Part shown: positions 9,419 through 18,753 of the stretch, in pieces
Layout of the letters: every line of letters begins with the position of its first letter
Position numbering within the stretch: position 1 is the stretch's first letter
Assembly (NCBI RefSeq): GCF_007991515.1
Contig: NZ_BJYM01000002.1
Coordinates: 62,001-126,000 of the forward strand
Reading direction: 5' to 3'
Origin: Oceanobacillus sojae
GTDB taxonomy: Bacteria > Bacillota > Bacilli > Bacillales > Amphibacillaceae
Length of the DNA stretch: 64,000 nt
Notes under the pieces: model-generated
The model's input: only the letters and a program-made list of their open reading frames with translations
Database searches by the model: none
What the model was told of the DNA's origin: nothing
Program-made: the position numbers and the translations under genes

Positions 9419-11051
9419 CACATGGATAGTAACTAAAATTATGTTAAAAATGCAATATTCGTCCACCAGCAAACAGAGTAATACATGGATTTATGGTTTA
9501 CTTGTTGTTATTCTGATTCCATTTTTCCTTATAATAATGATGCAGGTCTTCCGTTCAATTATTGAAAATGTTTATCACTTGCTGGCAGAGGTAAATCAGG
9601 AAAGCATGCTGCTTGGTCTAGCATTTCTTTTTATTACCGCTGTACTGCTCTTCTTTTCTTTTATTACCATTTTATCAGCATTTTATTTTTCAGATGATAT
9701 TACAGCATACATCCCGTTACCTTTACATCCTCATCAATTATTAATTGGCAAAGCAGCAAATCCGTTAATTTACAATTACTTAATATCGGCAGTTATTTTT
9801 ATTCCATTTCTGTTTATTTACGGAAGCATCAGCAATGCGCCTATTCTATTTTATGTTTATGGTCTTATTTTGTTTATTGTTTTCCCAATTATTCCGTTTA
9901 CTATTGTAGCGGTTATACTTATGTTCGTTATGAGATACGTAAATATTGCCAAAAATAAAGACCGTTCCAAAATCTTTATGGGTGCCGGTTCCCTGCTATT
10001 TGTTATTCTGATTAATGTGCTTGTCCGCTTAAATTTAGATGATGCGGCGCTCATGAATACCTTCACTGTCTATATGCAGGAGCAGGAAGGTATATTGAAA
10101 ATGATTACAATGATTTTTCCACCTGCCTATTTTGGTGCACTCAGCCTTCATTTCGCCGGCAGCTGGTCAGGCTTGCCGGCTCTTGCGGCCCTTCTGGCTA
10201 TTTTTACAATCACGGCATTGTTATTTATCCTGGCAGGCCACCACTTTTATCTGAAGGGTGTAAGAGGCATGAGTTCAGGAAGTAAAGGAAAATTATCTGA
10301 GAAAGCCTCACATAAATTAACAAAAGAGCGTTCCATTTTAAAAACATATATACTGAAGGATATAAAAATTATTATTCGAACCCCGGCTTTTTTAATGCAG
10401 TGTGTTGTTCAGCCATTGTTCTTTCCTGTATTTATAACTGTTATTCTGTTTTTAGACCTGGGAGAAGGTTTGTCATCACTGGGCTCTATTACAGCGGAAA
10501 AAAATCTGTTTCTTATCTTATTTATGTTCTCAATTATTATGCTAAGTGCCAATGCTACAGCATTTACCGCTATTTCCAGAGATGGAGCAGGCCGAAAAAT
10601 AAATTTATTCCTGCCTATCCCTTTTCACCATTTAATTTTTGCAAAATTACTGGTTGCTTACCTTATTCCGCTCATACCATTTATACTTATTACCTGTGTT
10701 GGAATTTATGTAAATATCCCGATTCATATATTAATCGGCTGGATAGGTATTTCCTTATTGTATAATTATTTGGCAGTAATTATTAACTTTCTTATCGATG
10801 TGTTTAGTCCAAAGCTTCACTGGACAGATGAACAGGAATTATTTAAAGGAAGATTTACACCATTTTTTATTTCCCTTGTGCAGACAGCTGTTTTTGGTAT
10901 TATAACACTTGTACTTTGGAATACAAATATTAAGAATGTTTATCTGATAATGCTCATTCTGCTGATTGCAGTAGGAGCTTTAACAGATATTGCAAAAACT
11001 TATTTACGGAAAAAAGTAACCTTGGAAACGTTGCAGAATCTGGATAGTTAA
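9408..11051 (+). CDS. ABC exporter permease
   Basis: A 547-residue polytopic protein with about 12 hydrophobic segments in two halves separated by a charged cytoplasmic stretch (about 285-310, GVRGMSSGSKGKLSEK). This size and layout match permeases that pair with a single ATPase in Bacillaceae exporters of unknown cargo. Its start lies inside the ATPase gene, and the pair ends at the terminator near 11.2 kb. I do not recognise a named orthologue. Confidence 0.85.
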   Translation: MMRNTWIVTKIMLKMQYSSTSKQSNTWIYGLLVVILIPFFLIIMMQVFRSIIENVYHLLAEVNQESMLLGLAFLFITAVLLFFSFITILSAFYFSDDITAYIPLPLHPHQLLIGKAANPLIYNYLISAVIFIPFLFIYGSISNAPILFYVYGLILFIVFPIIPFTIVAVILMFVMRYVNIAKNKDRSKIFMGAGSLLFVILINVLVRLNLDDAALMNTFTVYMQEQEGILKMITMIFPPAYFGALSLHFAGSWSGLPALAALLAIFTITALLFILAGHHFYLKGVRGMSSGSKGKLSEKASHKLTKERSILKTYILKDIKIIIRTPAFLMQCVVQPLFFPVFITVILFLDLGEGLSSLGSITAEKNLFLILFMFSIIMLSANATAFTAISRDGAGRKINLFLPIPFHHLIFAKLLVAYLIPLIPFILITCVGIYVNIPIHILIGWIGISLLYNYLAVIINFLIDVFSPKLHWTDEQELFKGRFTPFFISLVQTAVFGIITLVLWNTNIKNVYLIMLILLIAVGALTDIAKTYLRKKVTLETLQNLDS

Positions 11052-11204
11052 TCTAAAAATCACATTCGCTTTTCCAATAGCAAATCTGCAGCTTTTCTTA
11101 TATTTGCTGTTTTATAATTTTACGGCATCAAATTTCGTCGTTGCGATCACAATTACAGTCTCTCTAAAGGCATCAGCTAAAATTTTATACTTTCCAAACC
11201 ATGT

Positions 11205-11247
11205 AAAAAGACTTGCCAGGAATATAACCCGGCAAGTCTTTTTTTAA
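11205..11247. terminator. Bidirectional terminator
   Basis: AAAAAGACTTGCC and GGCAAGTCTTTTTTT form a near-perfect stem with A and T tracts on both sides. It separates the ABC operon from the convergent YjcZ gene. Confidence 0.9.
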
Positions 11248-11250
11248 TAA

Positions 11251-11397
11251 TTAACAGTAATACCCGCCAGTGTAACACTGGTTGCCGCCTGAATAAGCAG
11301 TTCCAATAATAATCAACAAGATAAATAACACAACTAATAACGCAAAGCCAGCTGAGCCGAAGCTTTGACGATCTTCACAACATTCTTCTCTACCCAT
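11251..11397 (-). CDS. YjcZ-family spore protein
   Basis: A 48-codon ORF behind an excellent ribosome-binding site (AGAGGAGGTTATACAC then ATG). The protein begins MGREECCEDRQSFGSAGFAL, has a central hydrophobic helix (about residues 17-34, ALLVVLFILLIIIG) and ends GGYYC with three further Cys/Gly/Tyr residues. The SAGFALLVVLFILLIIIG-type core is the hallmark of the YjcZ family of very small sporulation proteins, several of which accumulate in spores. It is probably a small membrane protein. The terminator just beyond its stop is shared with the ABC operon. Confidence 0.9.
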   Translation of the reverse strand: MGREECCEDRQSFGSAGFALLVVLFILLIIIGTAYSGGNQCYTGGYYC

Positions 11398-11473
11398 GTG
11401 TATAACCTCCTCTATCTGAACTACTTTAACTTATGCAGCTTCATCCAAATTGGGAAGGCGAATGACCATTTTT

Positions 11474-12232
11474 TTAAATATACTCCCGGACATCATAAAT
11501 TTTTCCGTTTTCTAAATGTTCATCCATTAGGATATCAATCAATACACCACCGATAATGTCTGCATCCTTTAATTGATTATTCTCTTTTAATGCGCGAAAG
11601 CTTTCTACATCTTTAAATGCACCCTCTGAGCTGGCACGAATTGTCTTTTGCATTCCTGTATCCATGACTCCCGGGCTAAATGCAATGATAGCATGCTCTG
11701 TTTCTTGTTCCATCTGTTCTAAAGCAACTGTCTGCGTATACATATTCATACTGGCCTTTGTAGAACAATATACGCTCCATCCATACTTTGGTTTTACAGC
11801 TGCTCCCGAGGTCACTATTGCTGCGATAAGCTGAACATTATTTTCTGATGCTTTCTCTAAGAAATGGTTCGTTAAAATCATCGGTGCAACTGTGTTTACA
11901 TGAACTTGTCTCATTAAATCATCTATTTCAATATTCTCGGCACGATCAATCGGATCAACTAAGCCTGCATTATTAATTAAGTATACTTTTGACACACTAT
12001 TATCTTTAAATAAAGTTTCATCAAGGCCTTCCATTGCTTTCTGTATGGAAGCTTTCTCAGATAGATCACATGCCACATAATTATAATCGGCATTGTTTTC
12101 TTTAGCATATGCATATAATTTGGTATTATCTGTTCTGGAAATCCCCACTACATTTATTCCGGACTCTAAAAAAAGTTTTGCAAGCGCTGCACCTAACCCC
12201 TTCGAAGCCCCAGTAATAATTGCTGTCTCCAT
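11474..12232 (-). CDS. yueD: Short-chain dehydrogenase, benzil reductase type
   Basis: A 252-residue classical SDR enzyme. The cofactor motif TGASKGLG is at 7-14, NNAG at 87-90 and the catalytic residues are S142, Y155 and K159. The sequence resembles B. subtilis YueD, described as an (S)-benzoin-forming benzil reductase related to sepiapterin reductases; R33 after the second strand favours NADPH. The ATG follows AGAGAGGGGTAAAGCGT. The natural substrate is unknown. It is a single gene flanked by the YjcZ gene and a terminator shared with the dipeptidase. Confidence 0.85.
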   Translation of the reverse strand: METAIITGASKGLGAALAKLFLESGINVVGISRTDNTKLYAYAKENNADYNYVACDLSEKASIQKAMEGLDETLFKDNSVSKVYLINNAGLVDPIDRAENIEIDDLMRQVHVNTVAPMILTNHFLEKASENNVQLIAAIVTSGAAVKPKYGWSVYCSTKASMNMYTQTVALEQMEQETEHAIIAFSPGVMDTGMQKTIRASSEGAFKDVESFRALKENNQLKDADIIGGVLIDILMDEHLENGKIYDVREYI

Positions 12233-12394
12233 ACGCTTTACCCCTCTCTATTCTAATTATTATTTATTTCCCCTTTTTAAATAAAACAAATCTAATGTGT
12301 CCTAAACACACATCCGTTATATGTATGACTGACATCACAAGTACAAATAAATACTGTATTTTCTTTAAATCTGATATTATTCTTTATCCTTTGT

Positions 12395-12444
12395 AAAAAG
12401 ATCAGCCTTAACCAGTACCAACCGATCGAAAGCTGATCTTTTTT
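12395..12444. terminator. Terminator after the dipeptidase gene
   Basis: AAAAAGATCAGC pairs with GCTGATCTTTTTT around a 25-nt spacer. It has T tracts on both sides; on the minus strand it ends the dipeptidase transcript. Confidence 0.85.
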
Positions 12445-12460
12445 CAACACTTACAATATA

Positions 12461-13822
12461 TTACAGCTCGCTCCAATAATAAGCTAATGTTTCCATACCC
12501 TTTTCGAAGCTGTCAACCGGAAAGCTTTCATTTGGCGAATGAAGCCGGTCTTCCGGTGTACCAAATCCTAAAAGAACAATTGGATATTGATAAGCAGCTT
12601 CCAGCCATTCCACTACAGGGATGGAGCCTCCCATTCTCAGGAAAACTGTTTCTTTTCCAAATGCTTTTGTATAGCTTTTGGCTGCTTTTTTAATTAATGG
12701 ATGATCCGGTTCTACTTTATATGCTTTTGCAGAGAGCTTTTCCTTTTCCACATGAACATGGACACCCGAAGGAGCATGTTTATAAATATGGTTTACTAAT
12801 TTTTCCTGGACATCCCGTGGGTCCTGGCCAGGGACAAGACGACATGTAATTTTGGCTGTTGCTGTAGAAGGAATAATTGTCTTCGTACCTTCTCCCTGAT
12901 AGCCTCCAAATAGTCCGTTCACTTCTAATGTCGGTCTGCCCATGGTATGTTCTTTCGCTGTATACCCTTTTTCAGATACTGTTTCCGGAATGTTTGTCGC
13001 TTCTACAAAGTCTTCTCCCGGAGCTTTCTCCATAAGCTCTCTTTCATCTGGTGTCAAATCCTTCACGCCGTCATAAAAACCAGCAACAGTAATGACTTCC
13101 TCCTCATCCTTCATAGATGCCAGCAAATGACTCATTGCCATTAAAGGATTTCGGACTGCTCCACCGTACATACCAGAGTGAAGATCATGGTCCGGTCCTG
13201 TTAATGTAATTTCAATCCCTGTAAAGCCTTTTAAACCGTACAAAATAGTCGGCTGATTTTTTTCTGCCATACCAGAATCAGAAATAACTGCAAAATCTGC
13301 CTGGAATTGCTCTTTCTTCTCGTGCAGAAGTTCATAAAGATTCTCACTGCCAATTTCTTCTTCCCCTTCAATACAAACCTTTACATTCATCGGAAGCTTC
13401 CCTTCCGTTTTCAAAAACGCTTCAAAAACAGCAAGATGCATGAAAGTTTGCCCTTTATCATCACTTGATCCACGGGCATAGATTCTTCCATCACGCACTT
13501 CTGGCTGGAAGGGCTCACTATCCCATAAATTGATTGGATCAACAGGCTGAACATCATAATGACCATAAAGTAAAACTGTTGGTGCCTCAGGTCCGGCTGC
13601 TGTATATTCAGCATAGACAAGCGGATGGCCTTTTGTTTCCATTTTTTCTACGTTTTCAAATCCCAGCTCATTTAAATACCCGGTTAAAAAATCAGCAGCA
13701 CGATGTACATCATCCTTGTGTGCCGGGTCTGTACTTACACTCGGAATTTCTAAGAATTCATATAATTTTTTTAGTAATGCTTCTTGATTTTCTTTTAAGT
13801 AAGCAATTGCTTTTTCGCTCAT
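12461..13822 (-). CDS. M20-family dipeptidase
   Basis: A 453-residue cytoplasmic metallopeptidase of the M20 carnosinase-like group that hydrolyses dipeptides. The di-zinc site is visible: H88 and D90 in YGHYDVQP, the bridging D121 in GSSDDKG, the catalytic E155-E156 pair in GEEEIGS and D182 in SDSG, with a late HSPNE histidine near the C-terminus. A dimerisation domain (about 200-350) interrupts the catalytic domain. The ATG follows GAAGGAGGAAATAAAATT. It is monocistronic. Exact dipeptide preference cannot be read from the sequence. Confidence 0.9.
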   Translation of the reverse strand: MSEKAIAYLKENQEALLKKLYEFLEIPSVSTDPAHKDDVHRAADFLTGYLNELGFENVEKMETKGHPLVYAEYTAAGPEAPTVLLYGHYDVQPVDPINLWDSEPFQPEVRDGRIYARGSSDDKGQTFMHLAVFEAFLKTEGKLPMNVKVCIEGEEEIGSENLYELLHEKKEQFQADFAVISDSGMAEKNQPTILYGLKGFTGIEITLTGPDHDLHSGMYGGAVRNPLMAMSHLLASMKDEEEVITVAGFYDGVKDLTPDERELMEKAPGEDFVEATNIPETVSEKGYTAKEHTMGRPTLEVNGLFGGYQGEGTKTIIPSTATAKITCRLVPGQDPRDVQEKLVNHIYKHAPSGVHVHVEKEKLSAKAYKVEPDHPLIKKAAKSYTKAFGKETVFLRMGGSIPVVEWLEAAYQYPIVLLGFGTPEDRLHSPNESFPVDSFEKGMETLAYYWSEL

Positions 13823-14277
13823 AATTTTATTTCCTCCTTCAACATTATGTAATTAAAATAAACAGCTGCCTATAATAAATTAATGTATTACGTAACTGCC
13901 TCATATCCTTATTCGAATACTTCATGCTGTGCTTTTGATGGTTCAATATTTTTGTGCCTTCCAGAAAGCAACCGGCTGCCCAGCCCTGTTAAATTTCTTT
14001 ACAAGCTGGAATCTCTGCTGCTTCTCATATATCCTGCCTTAAAACTTCCTTGTATTTCAAAAATTGCAGTGCTTTGAACCTTTATATATCATACATGAAA
14101 AAAACGTCAAAGAAAAGTAGAGAGCGGTGCTATCCATACGCCGGTACATCCTTTTTATACTTTTCACACAAGTCTTCCATCAGAAAATAAAAATCCAATT
14201 CCTGCTTTAAAGCTGGCGGAATTGGATTTTTATCACATTAATTTGTGGAAAAATTACTAATCAATGGTGCTGCAGTA
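13823..14277. other. Intergenic region, nothing recognised
   Basis: About 450 bp between two co-directional minus-strand genes. The only clear signal is the terminator at 14188-14233. A 64-codon plus-strand frame here lacks a ribosome-binding site and is not supported. Confidence 0.55.
14188..14233 (-). terminator. Terminator of the YhcN/YlaJ-type gene
   Basis: AAAATCCAATTCC pairs with GGAATTGGATTTTT, with a T/A tract on the minus-strand 3' side. Confidence 0.85.
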
Positions 14278-14853
14278 TTATTTCGCATCTGGGAAAACAC
14301 GATCAATCATGCTGCCGATTTGATCAAAGAAGCCTTCTACCGGATGACCATTATCCATATCGTTTACATATCTGTCCGCCAGATCCAAAAAGTCTGGGTT
14401 AGTTGTTACATAAACGTTATCGATAGATGGATCAACAGAACGGACGATATCTGCAATTTTGTCTTTTACATCATCAGTTACTTCCATTCCATTACCATTG
14501 TCATGCCCAGCTTCATTATTGCCAGTGTCTAAATTAGCTCCAACGTAAGCATTATTTTTTGTTGTTAATACATAAGCATTGTCAATGTCATCCATTTCAG
14601 CTGCTATTTTTTCAGCTGCCTCTTTGGAGACATCGTAATCCGCGTCACCGTTACGGTCAGATACTCTTTCTAACGTATGGTCACGGCCCTGATTCCTTGC
14701 ATCATCACCCATGTTATGCCCCTGATATCGTGTCGGCTCTACATTTCCCTCGTTATCGTTAGGATTCGTATCCCCATTATCCGTATTTTGACAAGCTACT
14801 AGCACCATCATAAGAACAGTTAAAACTGCAAATAAGCGTAATTTCATTTTCAT
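14278..14853 (-). CDS. YhcN/YlaJ-family sporulation lipoprotein
   Basis: A 191-residue secreted lipoprotein. The signal peptide ends in the lipobox LVAC with the lipidated Cys at residue 21. A low-complexity Asn/Asp/Gly-rich linker follows, then a domain of the spore YhcN/YlaJ family, with the repeated pattern AAEKIAAEMDDIDNAYVLTT and a second half around NVYVTTNPDF. Such proteins sit in the inner membrane of the spore and affect germination or outgrowth in Bacillus. The ATG follows TAAGGAGGAATGAA. It has its own terminator. Confidence 0.9.
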   Translation of the reverse strand: MKMKLRLFAVLTVLMMVLVACQNTDNGDTNPNDNEGNVEPTRYQGHNMGDDARNQGRDHTLERVSDRNGDADYDVSKEAAEKIAAEMDDIDNAYVLTTKNNAYVGANLDTGNNEAGHDNGNGMEVTDDVKDKIADIVRSVDPSIDNVYVTTNPDFLDLADRYVNDMDNGHPVEGFFDQIGSMIDRVFPDAK

Positions 14854-15056
14854 TCCTCCTTACCTGTTTGCCTTTATTATGGATAGGCAGGTAAGGATTT
14901 ATGCACGTAAATAACGTTAATTTTTGGAAACGAGACCATGAAAGTAGCAGGGATATTTAATGAGCAATGGAGAAGATATAAACGAGGTAATTTACCTTTT
15001 TAACTTAGCCTGTCTATATTAAGATGGTCTTCCTTCTTTATAAAGGAGTGATAATT

Positions 15057-15302
15057 TTGATACCTGAGATGCCTGATTACGACAAAGCTTTATACTACAC
15101 TATATGGGGACAGTGGGATAATTTATTTTTGTTAATGTCACGGACAGATGATGATTTACTTGCAAAAAAAATTGAACGTTTTCTTTACGATTACCACCAT
15201 TCATCCAGTCAAAAAAACGTTGAACAATCTCATGATACACTGCTTTACTATTTAGAACATGCACTCCAAATCAGCAGTCCATGGATGTATGAAGTTGAAT
15301 AA
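15057..15302 (+). CDS. YhdB-like small protein
   Basis: An 81-residue protein. I place the start at TTG 15057, because AAAGGAG lies 8 bases upstream; an in-frame ATG at 15024 has no ribosome-binding site. The body PDYDKALYYTIWGQWDNLFL followed by RTDDDLLAKKIERFLYDYHH matches my recollection of B. subtilis YhdB, a small protein of unknown function. No membrane segment or signal is visible. The gene is isolated between the spore lipoprotein and rsgI. Confidence 0.75.
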   Translation: MIPEMPDYDKALYYTIWGQWDNLFLLMSRTDDDLLAKKIERFLYDYHHSSSQKNVEQSHDTLLYYLEHALQISSPWMYEVE

Positions 15303-15362
15303 TTTACTTGCTTATTAAGCAGATGCCGGTCAAATAATTTTGGCTTACATCTGCTTACAACC

Positions 15363-16613
15363 TTACCCTGTGTATGTGACTATTTCAGGCTCTGTTTCTT
15401 CCTCCTGAACAGGAGGAAGCTCATCCTGTTCTATATCCGCATCTTCTTCGTCTTCACCAGCCTGTGTTTCGTTTCGAGAATTATATTGCTCTTGTTCATG
15501 CCTGTTTACATTTTTCTCTGTTTCTTCTGGAAATACATTTACCTTTTTTTGCGCATAGAATACATCAGCTGGCTTTTTATTTTCTTCCTTTTCCTTGTTG
15601 TACTGTTCTATTTCCTTATACTGGTTATATTCAATATTTGTATCATTTTCCGACGGCTTCTCTAACTCCTGTATCATATTACCATCCTTGAAAGAGTGGT
15701 CTTGATCCGGCTCCTCCTCAACTTCTTGAGTTGTATCAGCCTGTTGGCTTTGTTCCTCATCCTTCTCGTCATCATCTAAGTCAGGTACATCATCTGTAAA
15801 TTTATTATTTCGTTGTTCCGCAGGATCTTCATCTTGCTCGATAGAACGGTCAACATCAGCCTCAGACTCTTGTTCTCCATAGAAAAAATCAATAATAGCA
15901 CTATCTTCTTCTGAGTCTGTTATAACATCATTCACCTGTTCTATTTCACCTTCTTCACCGTTTGCCATTTCAAGAGCCATTATTTCATTCATTGATTTAT
16001 CTTGATTTTGCGCAATTTCCCGGACCTCTTCTGGAATAATCAAAGTTGAAACCTCCCAATCAGGAAGCGATTCTATGTATGGAGTAATTTCTGTGATGAC
16101 TTCATCTTTGCTATACTGATCCTCATAACTAATTCCTACAATCATCGTTTTATGATCTGCAAAACCCTTATCTTCACTTTCATCAACAATACTGGCTAAA
16201 ACAGAGGTAATCGGCTCGTCCTGAATACTGCTTACCTCGTCTATCAACTCGCATGCAGATTCATTTAATGCATTGACATCTGTAACAATTAAGTCCTCAT
16301 TCAATTCCAATTCAAGACTGGGGTTTATATCAATGGCAACATAAGCATGGGTTTCTGTATCGCTTAACCCTGTTTTAAACAGAGGAAAACCGAAAAGCAA
16401 CAAGGCCAGGATGAAAATTGCAGATAATCTTACAGTAATATGTGATTTTCCCCAACATCTTTTCCATTCGAATTTTTCATATACCGGCTGAAAAATAACC
16501 TCGTCCCCTATTTCGGCATTCTCCGTTAAAATAATCCCCTTTTCAAAACTGCCATTTTTGGAAAGTAAAATGGCATATTTGCGATGGATTTCCATCACAA
16601 TTCCTTTTTTCAT
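15363..16613 (-). CDS. rsgI: Anti-sigma-I factor RsgI
   Basis: Membrane-bound antagonist of SigI. The N-terminal RsgI_N domain (1-55, MKKGIVMEIHRKYAILLSKN) binds SigI in the cytoplasm. A single membrane helix follows at about 62-80, then the extracellular YVAIDINPSLEL segment at 91-102, where the Asn-Pro bond matches the site of constitutive self-cleavage reported for RsgI. From about residue 215 to the end (416) the chain is extremely rich in Glu, Asp and Gln and is almost certainly disordered; a disordered extracellular tail is known to be needed for sensing cell-wall damage in B. subtilis RsgI. Its ATG overlaps the sigI stop as TAATG. Confidence 0.95.
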   Translation of the reverse strand: MKKGIVMEIHRKYAILLSKNGSFEKGIILTENAEIGDEVIFQPVYEKFEWKRCWGKSHITVRLSAIFILALLLFGFPLFKTGLSDTETHAYVAIDINPSLELELNEDLIVTDVNALNESACELIDEVSSIQDEPITSVLASIVDESEDKGFADHKTMIVGISYEDQYSKDEVITEITPYIESLPDWEVSTLIIPEEVREIAQNQDKSMNEIMALEMANGEEGEIEQVNDVITDSEEDSAIIDFFYGEQESEADVDRSIEQDEDPAEQRNNKFTDDVPDLDDDEKDEEQSQQADTTQEVEEEPDQDHSFKDGNMIQELEKPSENDTNIEYNQYKEIEQYNKEKEENKKPADVFYAQKKVNVFPEETEKNVNRHEQEQYNSRNETQAGEDEEDADIEQDELPPVQEEETEPEIVTYTG

Positions 16614-17353
16614 TATTCCACATCCTTGAGATAATCCTTAAGGTAATCCTTAAGGTAAGCATACTCACTGCTCAATACAATAAAAATAGCTATAATAAAT
16701 TTCCGGTTTCTTTCTAATGTTTTTTTGCTCACTTCTACTTTCTTTAATAATTTCTTGATTGGCAGCTTTTTTTTGCGATAAACATACTCACTTAATTCGC
16801 CATCCAGGTATAAAATATAAGCTACCTGAACCGCAGATTCTCTGGCATCCCTATGCTTAGGAGAAGCCTTCGTCAGTTCTTCCAATGTAAGCTTGTACGT
16901 TTTTAATTTTTCATTAAATAAAGCTATTTCTTCTTTCCTTTTAATATTTTCCGCTTCTATTTGATGTTTTTCTTTTGCGGCAGCAATAACGAGCGGATTT
17001 TCCATCTGCTCTGCATCGTTTATTTCATCTAATGATAGCAGATTCGGCCTTTTTTGATGATAACGAATATAATCAATTACTTTTCTTTTTACGACAAGTT
17101 TTGCAAACGACAGAAATGAGCTGCCCTTATCTTGCTCATAGGAAAAAATAGCGTCATTAAATGCCATTAATCCGACACTGAATTCATCGTCCTTCTTAGG
17201 ATCAATATATCTTTTACATACTTCCGAAACACATTTGGCGATAAATGGCTTGTATGTTTGAAGAATTTCATTTTGTAATACAATATCACCTGCCTGAATT
17301 GCTTCTATTTTTTCTTCAATAGGGGTATCTGTTAACTGCTTTGTCATGATCAT
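16613..17353 (-). CDS. sigI: RNA polymerase sigma factor SigI
   Basis: An alternative sigma factor of the SigI group, 246 residues, which in Bacillus responds to heat and cell-wall stress. The region 2-like segment includes DDEFSVGLMAFNDAIFSYEQ and the FLSFAKLVVKRKVIDYIRYH block (about 100-120). Start ATG at 17353 follows GATAGGGGGAATCTACCA; a second ATG two codons on is possible. It is directly coupled to rsgI. The C-terminus carries an unusual tandem repeat of YLKD (see findings). A possible self-recognised promoter lies just upstream (AAACCCG near 17403 and CGAA at 17381-17384), as B. subtilis sigI is autoregulated, but this is weak. Confidence 0.94.
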   Translation of the reverse strand: MIMTKQLTDTPIEEKIEAIQAGDIVLQNEILQTYKPFIAKCVSEVCKRYIDPKKDDEFSVGLMAFNDAIFSYEQDKGSSFLSFAKLVVKRKVIDYIRYHQKRPNLLSLDEINDAEQMENPLVIAAAKEKHQIEAENIKRKEEIALFNEKLKTYKLTLEELTKASPKHRDARESAVQVAYILYLDGELSEYVYRKKKLPIKKLLKKVEVSKKTLERNRKFIIAIFIVLSSEYAYLKDYLKDYLKDVE

Positions 17354-18023
17354 TGGTAGATTCCCCCTATCATCATATTATTCGAACATATTTTTATTTT
17401 TTCGGGTTTTAAATTTATTTTTATGAAATGTTTCTTTTTATTTTCTATTCTCATATTAAATAATCTCCATTTTTTTGTCTTTCTTAATTATTTATAATTA
17501 AAACGAATAAATTGTTTTAGTCAGCAATAAAAATCAATTTTATTGGTTATATATATACAGCCTTCATAATGCCGTATACATAATACTACCCTATAATCAC
17601 AGCACTTACTATCACAAATGAATAACATTTCATTTAAATTAATATGACGGAAATCAATATTTTTGTAAAATATAGCAGAACAATGTAGAAGTTTGTAAGA
17701 AATATTTAATCAAGGAATATTTATGAAAAAATAAAGAATCTTCTTTCTTAATCTCTGGTAAAAATTGAGAGAGTGCTTAAATAATAAAGCTTACCAGGTA
17801 ATACTTATCTGATTGGATAATGACAAATTTTTCATTATCTGGATATCTTCCGTCACCTGGCATATTAATAAAGAGGATTACCATAGGGGCAATCCTCTTA
17901 TTAATATAAAAAAGCTATACTTTTTTCAGCTTATATAACATTTGCCATTTTTTATTAACTTCGCAAGTAAATCGGTGTCTAATAGAACAAAAAAAGTATC
18001 TACTGCAAATAATATAAAGTCAT
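17354..18023. other. Long AT-rich intergenic region with hairpins
   Basis: About 670 bp between the PRC-barrel gene and sigI, both on the minus strand. The sigI-proximal 350 bp is very AT-rich and must contain the promoter. The distal part holds two strong inverted repeats (17816-17839 and 17862-17907) and a set of mutually exclusive pairings. No ORF is supported. Confidence 0.6.
17862..17907. repeat. Near-perfect 46-bp palindrome
   Basis: ATATTAATAAAGAGGATT (17862-17879) pairs with AATCCTCTTATTAATAT (17891-17907) with one bulged A around an 11-base loop. There is no T tract on either strand long enough for a textbook terminator. It could be a transcript end, an RNA processing site or an operator. 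Confidence 0.7.
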
Positions 18024-18746
18024 TTATGAATGATTTAAATGTTGGAATACTTCTTCTTTGTTTTTAAATGGTGTTACCAGCTCCATGCCTTTTACAGAAT
18101 CATCTAAATACAAATCTTTTTCAAACCAATCTACAGATGTTACCTGATCAGCCCGATATAAATATAAGCTGTTTTCTACATAGCTTTCGCTGCTATTTAC
18201 AACTAGATACTGTATCCTTCCATCTTCTGTTAAAATAACATCGTCCAGCATACCAATTTTACCGTCTTTTGCATGTACTTTAAACTCCAAAAATTCATCA
18301 ATACTTCTAAGGTTATCATTCTGTCCCTCATCCGGTGCAGCCAGATCCGGTTCCGGTGGTATGTCTCCGTTATTGTATTCATTATTACCAGTTGTTACCG
18401 GACCATGATCTGAGTCAAGCACAGCATTTTCCTTATAATTATTCCAGCCAAAATAATCTAATACAGTTCCTTGATAAGACGAAATTAAATCATTATCTTC
18501 TGGAACTTTAGGACTTTCGCGAATCGTTTCTTTATGTCTGTCTACTTTCATATAGCCTTCCTCTAAATTAATCTCCTCTTGTACATGGAAAGGCAAAAGA
18601 ACTTTCTTGCCGGGCAGCCATTTTCTTGTATCCACAATAATAAATCGTAACTCCCAATCATCATTAAAGTATAAATCCTTTACTTTTCCTATTTCTCCGT
18701 CTACAGCATGAATATTTAAATTTGTTAATGTTGAGCCGAGAAACAT
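18024..18746 (-). CDS. PRC-barrel domain protein (YrrD-like)
   Basis: A 240-residue cytoplasmic protein with two PRC-barrel domains, about 1-72 and 148-222, joined by a linker rich in Pro, Asp and Asn. The barrel signatures are HAVDGEIGKVKDLYFNDDWE and HAKDGKIGMLDDVILTEDGR. PRC-barrels occur in photosynthetic reaction centres, RimM and short stress or sporulation proteins such as YrrD of B. subtilis; a specific function is not known. The Shine-Dalgarno GGGGGTG lies in the 3' arm of a strong hairpin directly before the ATG. Confidence 0.85.
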   Translation of the reverse strand: MFLGSTLTNLNIHAVDGEIGKVKDLYFNDDWELRFIIVDTRKWLPGKKVLLPFHVQEEINLEEGYMKVDRHKETIRESPKVPEDNDLISSYQGTVLDYFGWNNYKENAVLDSDHGPVTTGNNEYNNGDIPPEPDLAAPDEGQNDNLRSIDEFLEFKVHAKDGKIGMLDDVILTEDGRIQYLVVNSSESYVENSLYLYRADQVTSVDWFEKDLYLDDSVKGMELVTPFKNKEEVFQHLNHS

Positions 18747-18753
18747 AAAAACA

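Noticed and set aside
13883-14077. 64-codon plus-strand frame between the dipeptidase and spore lipoprotein genes
   Set aside because: No ribosome-binding site, no recognisable composition or motif, in a region that looks like ordinary spacer.
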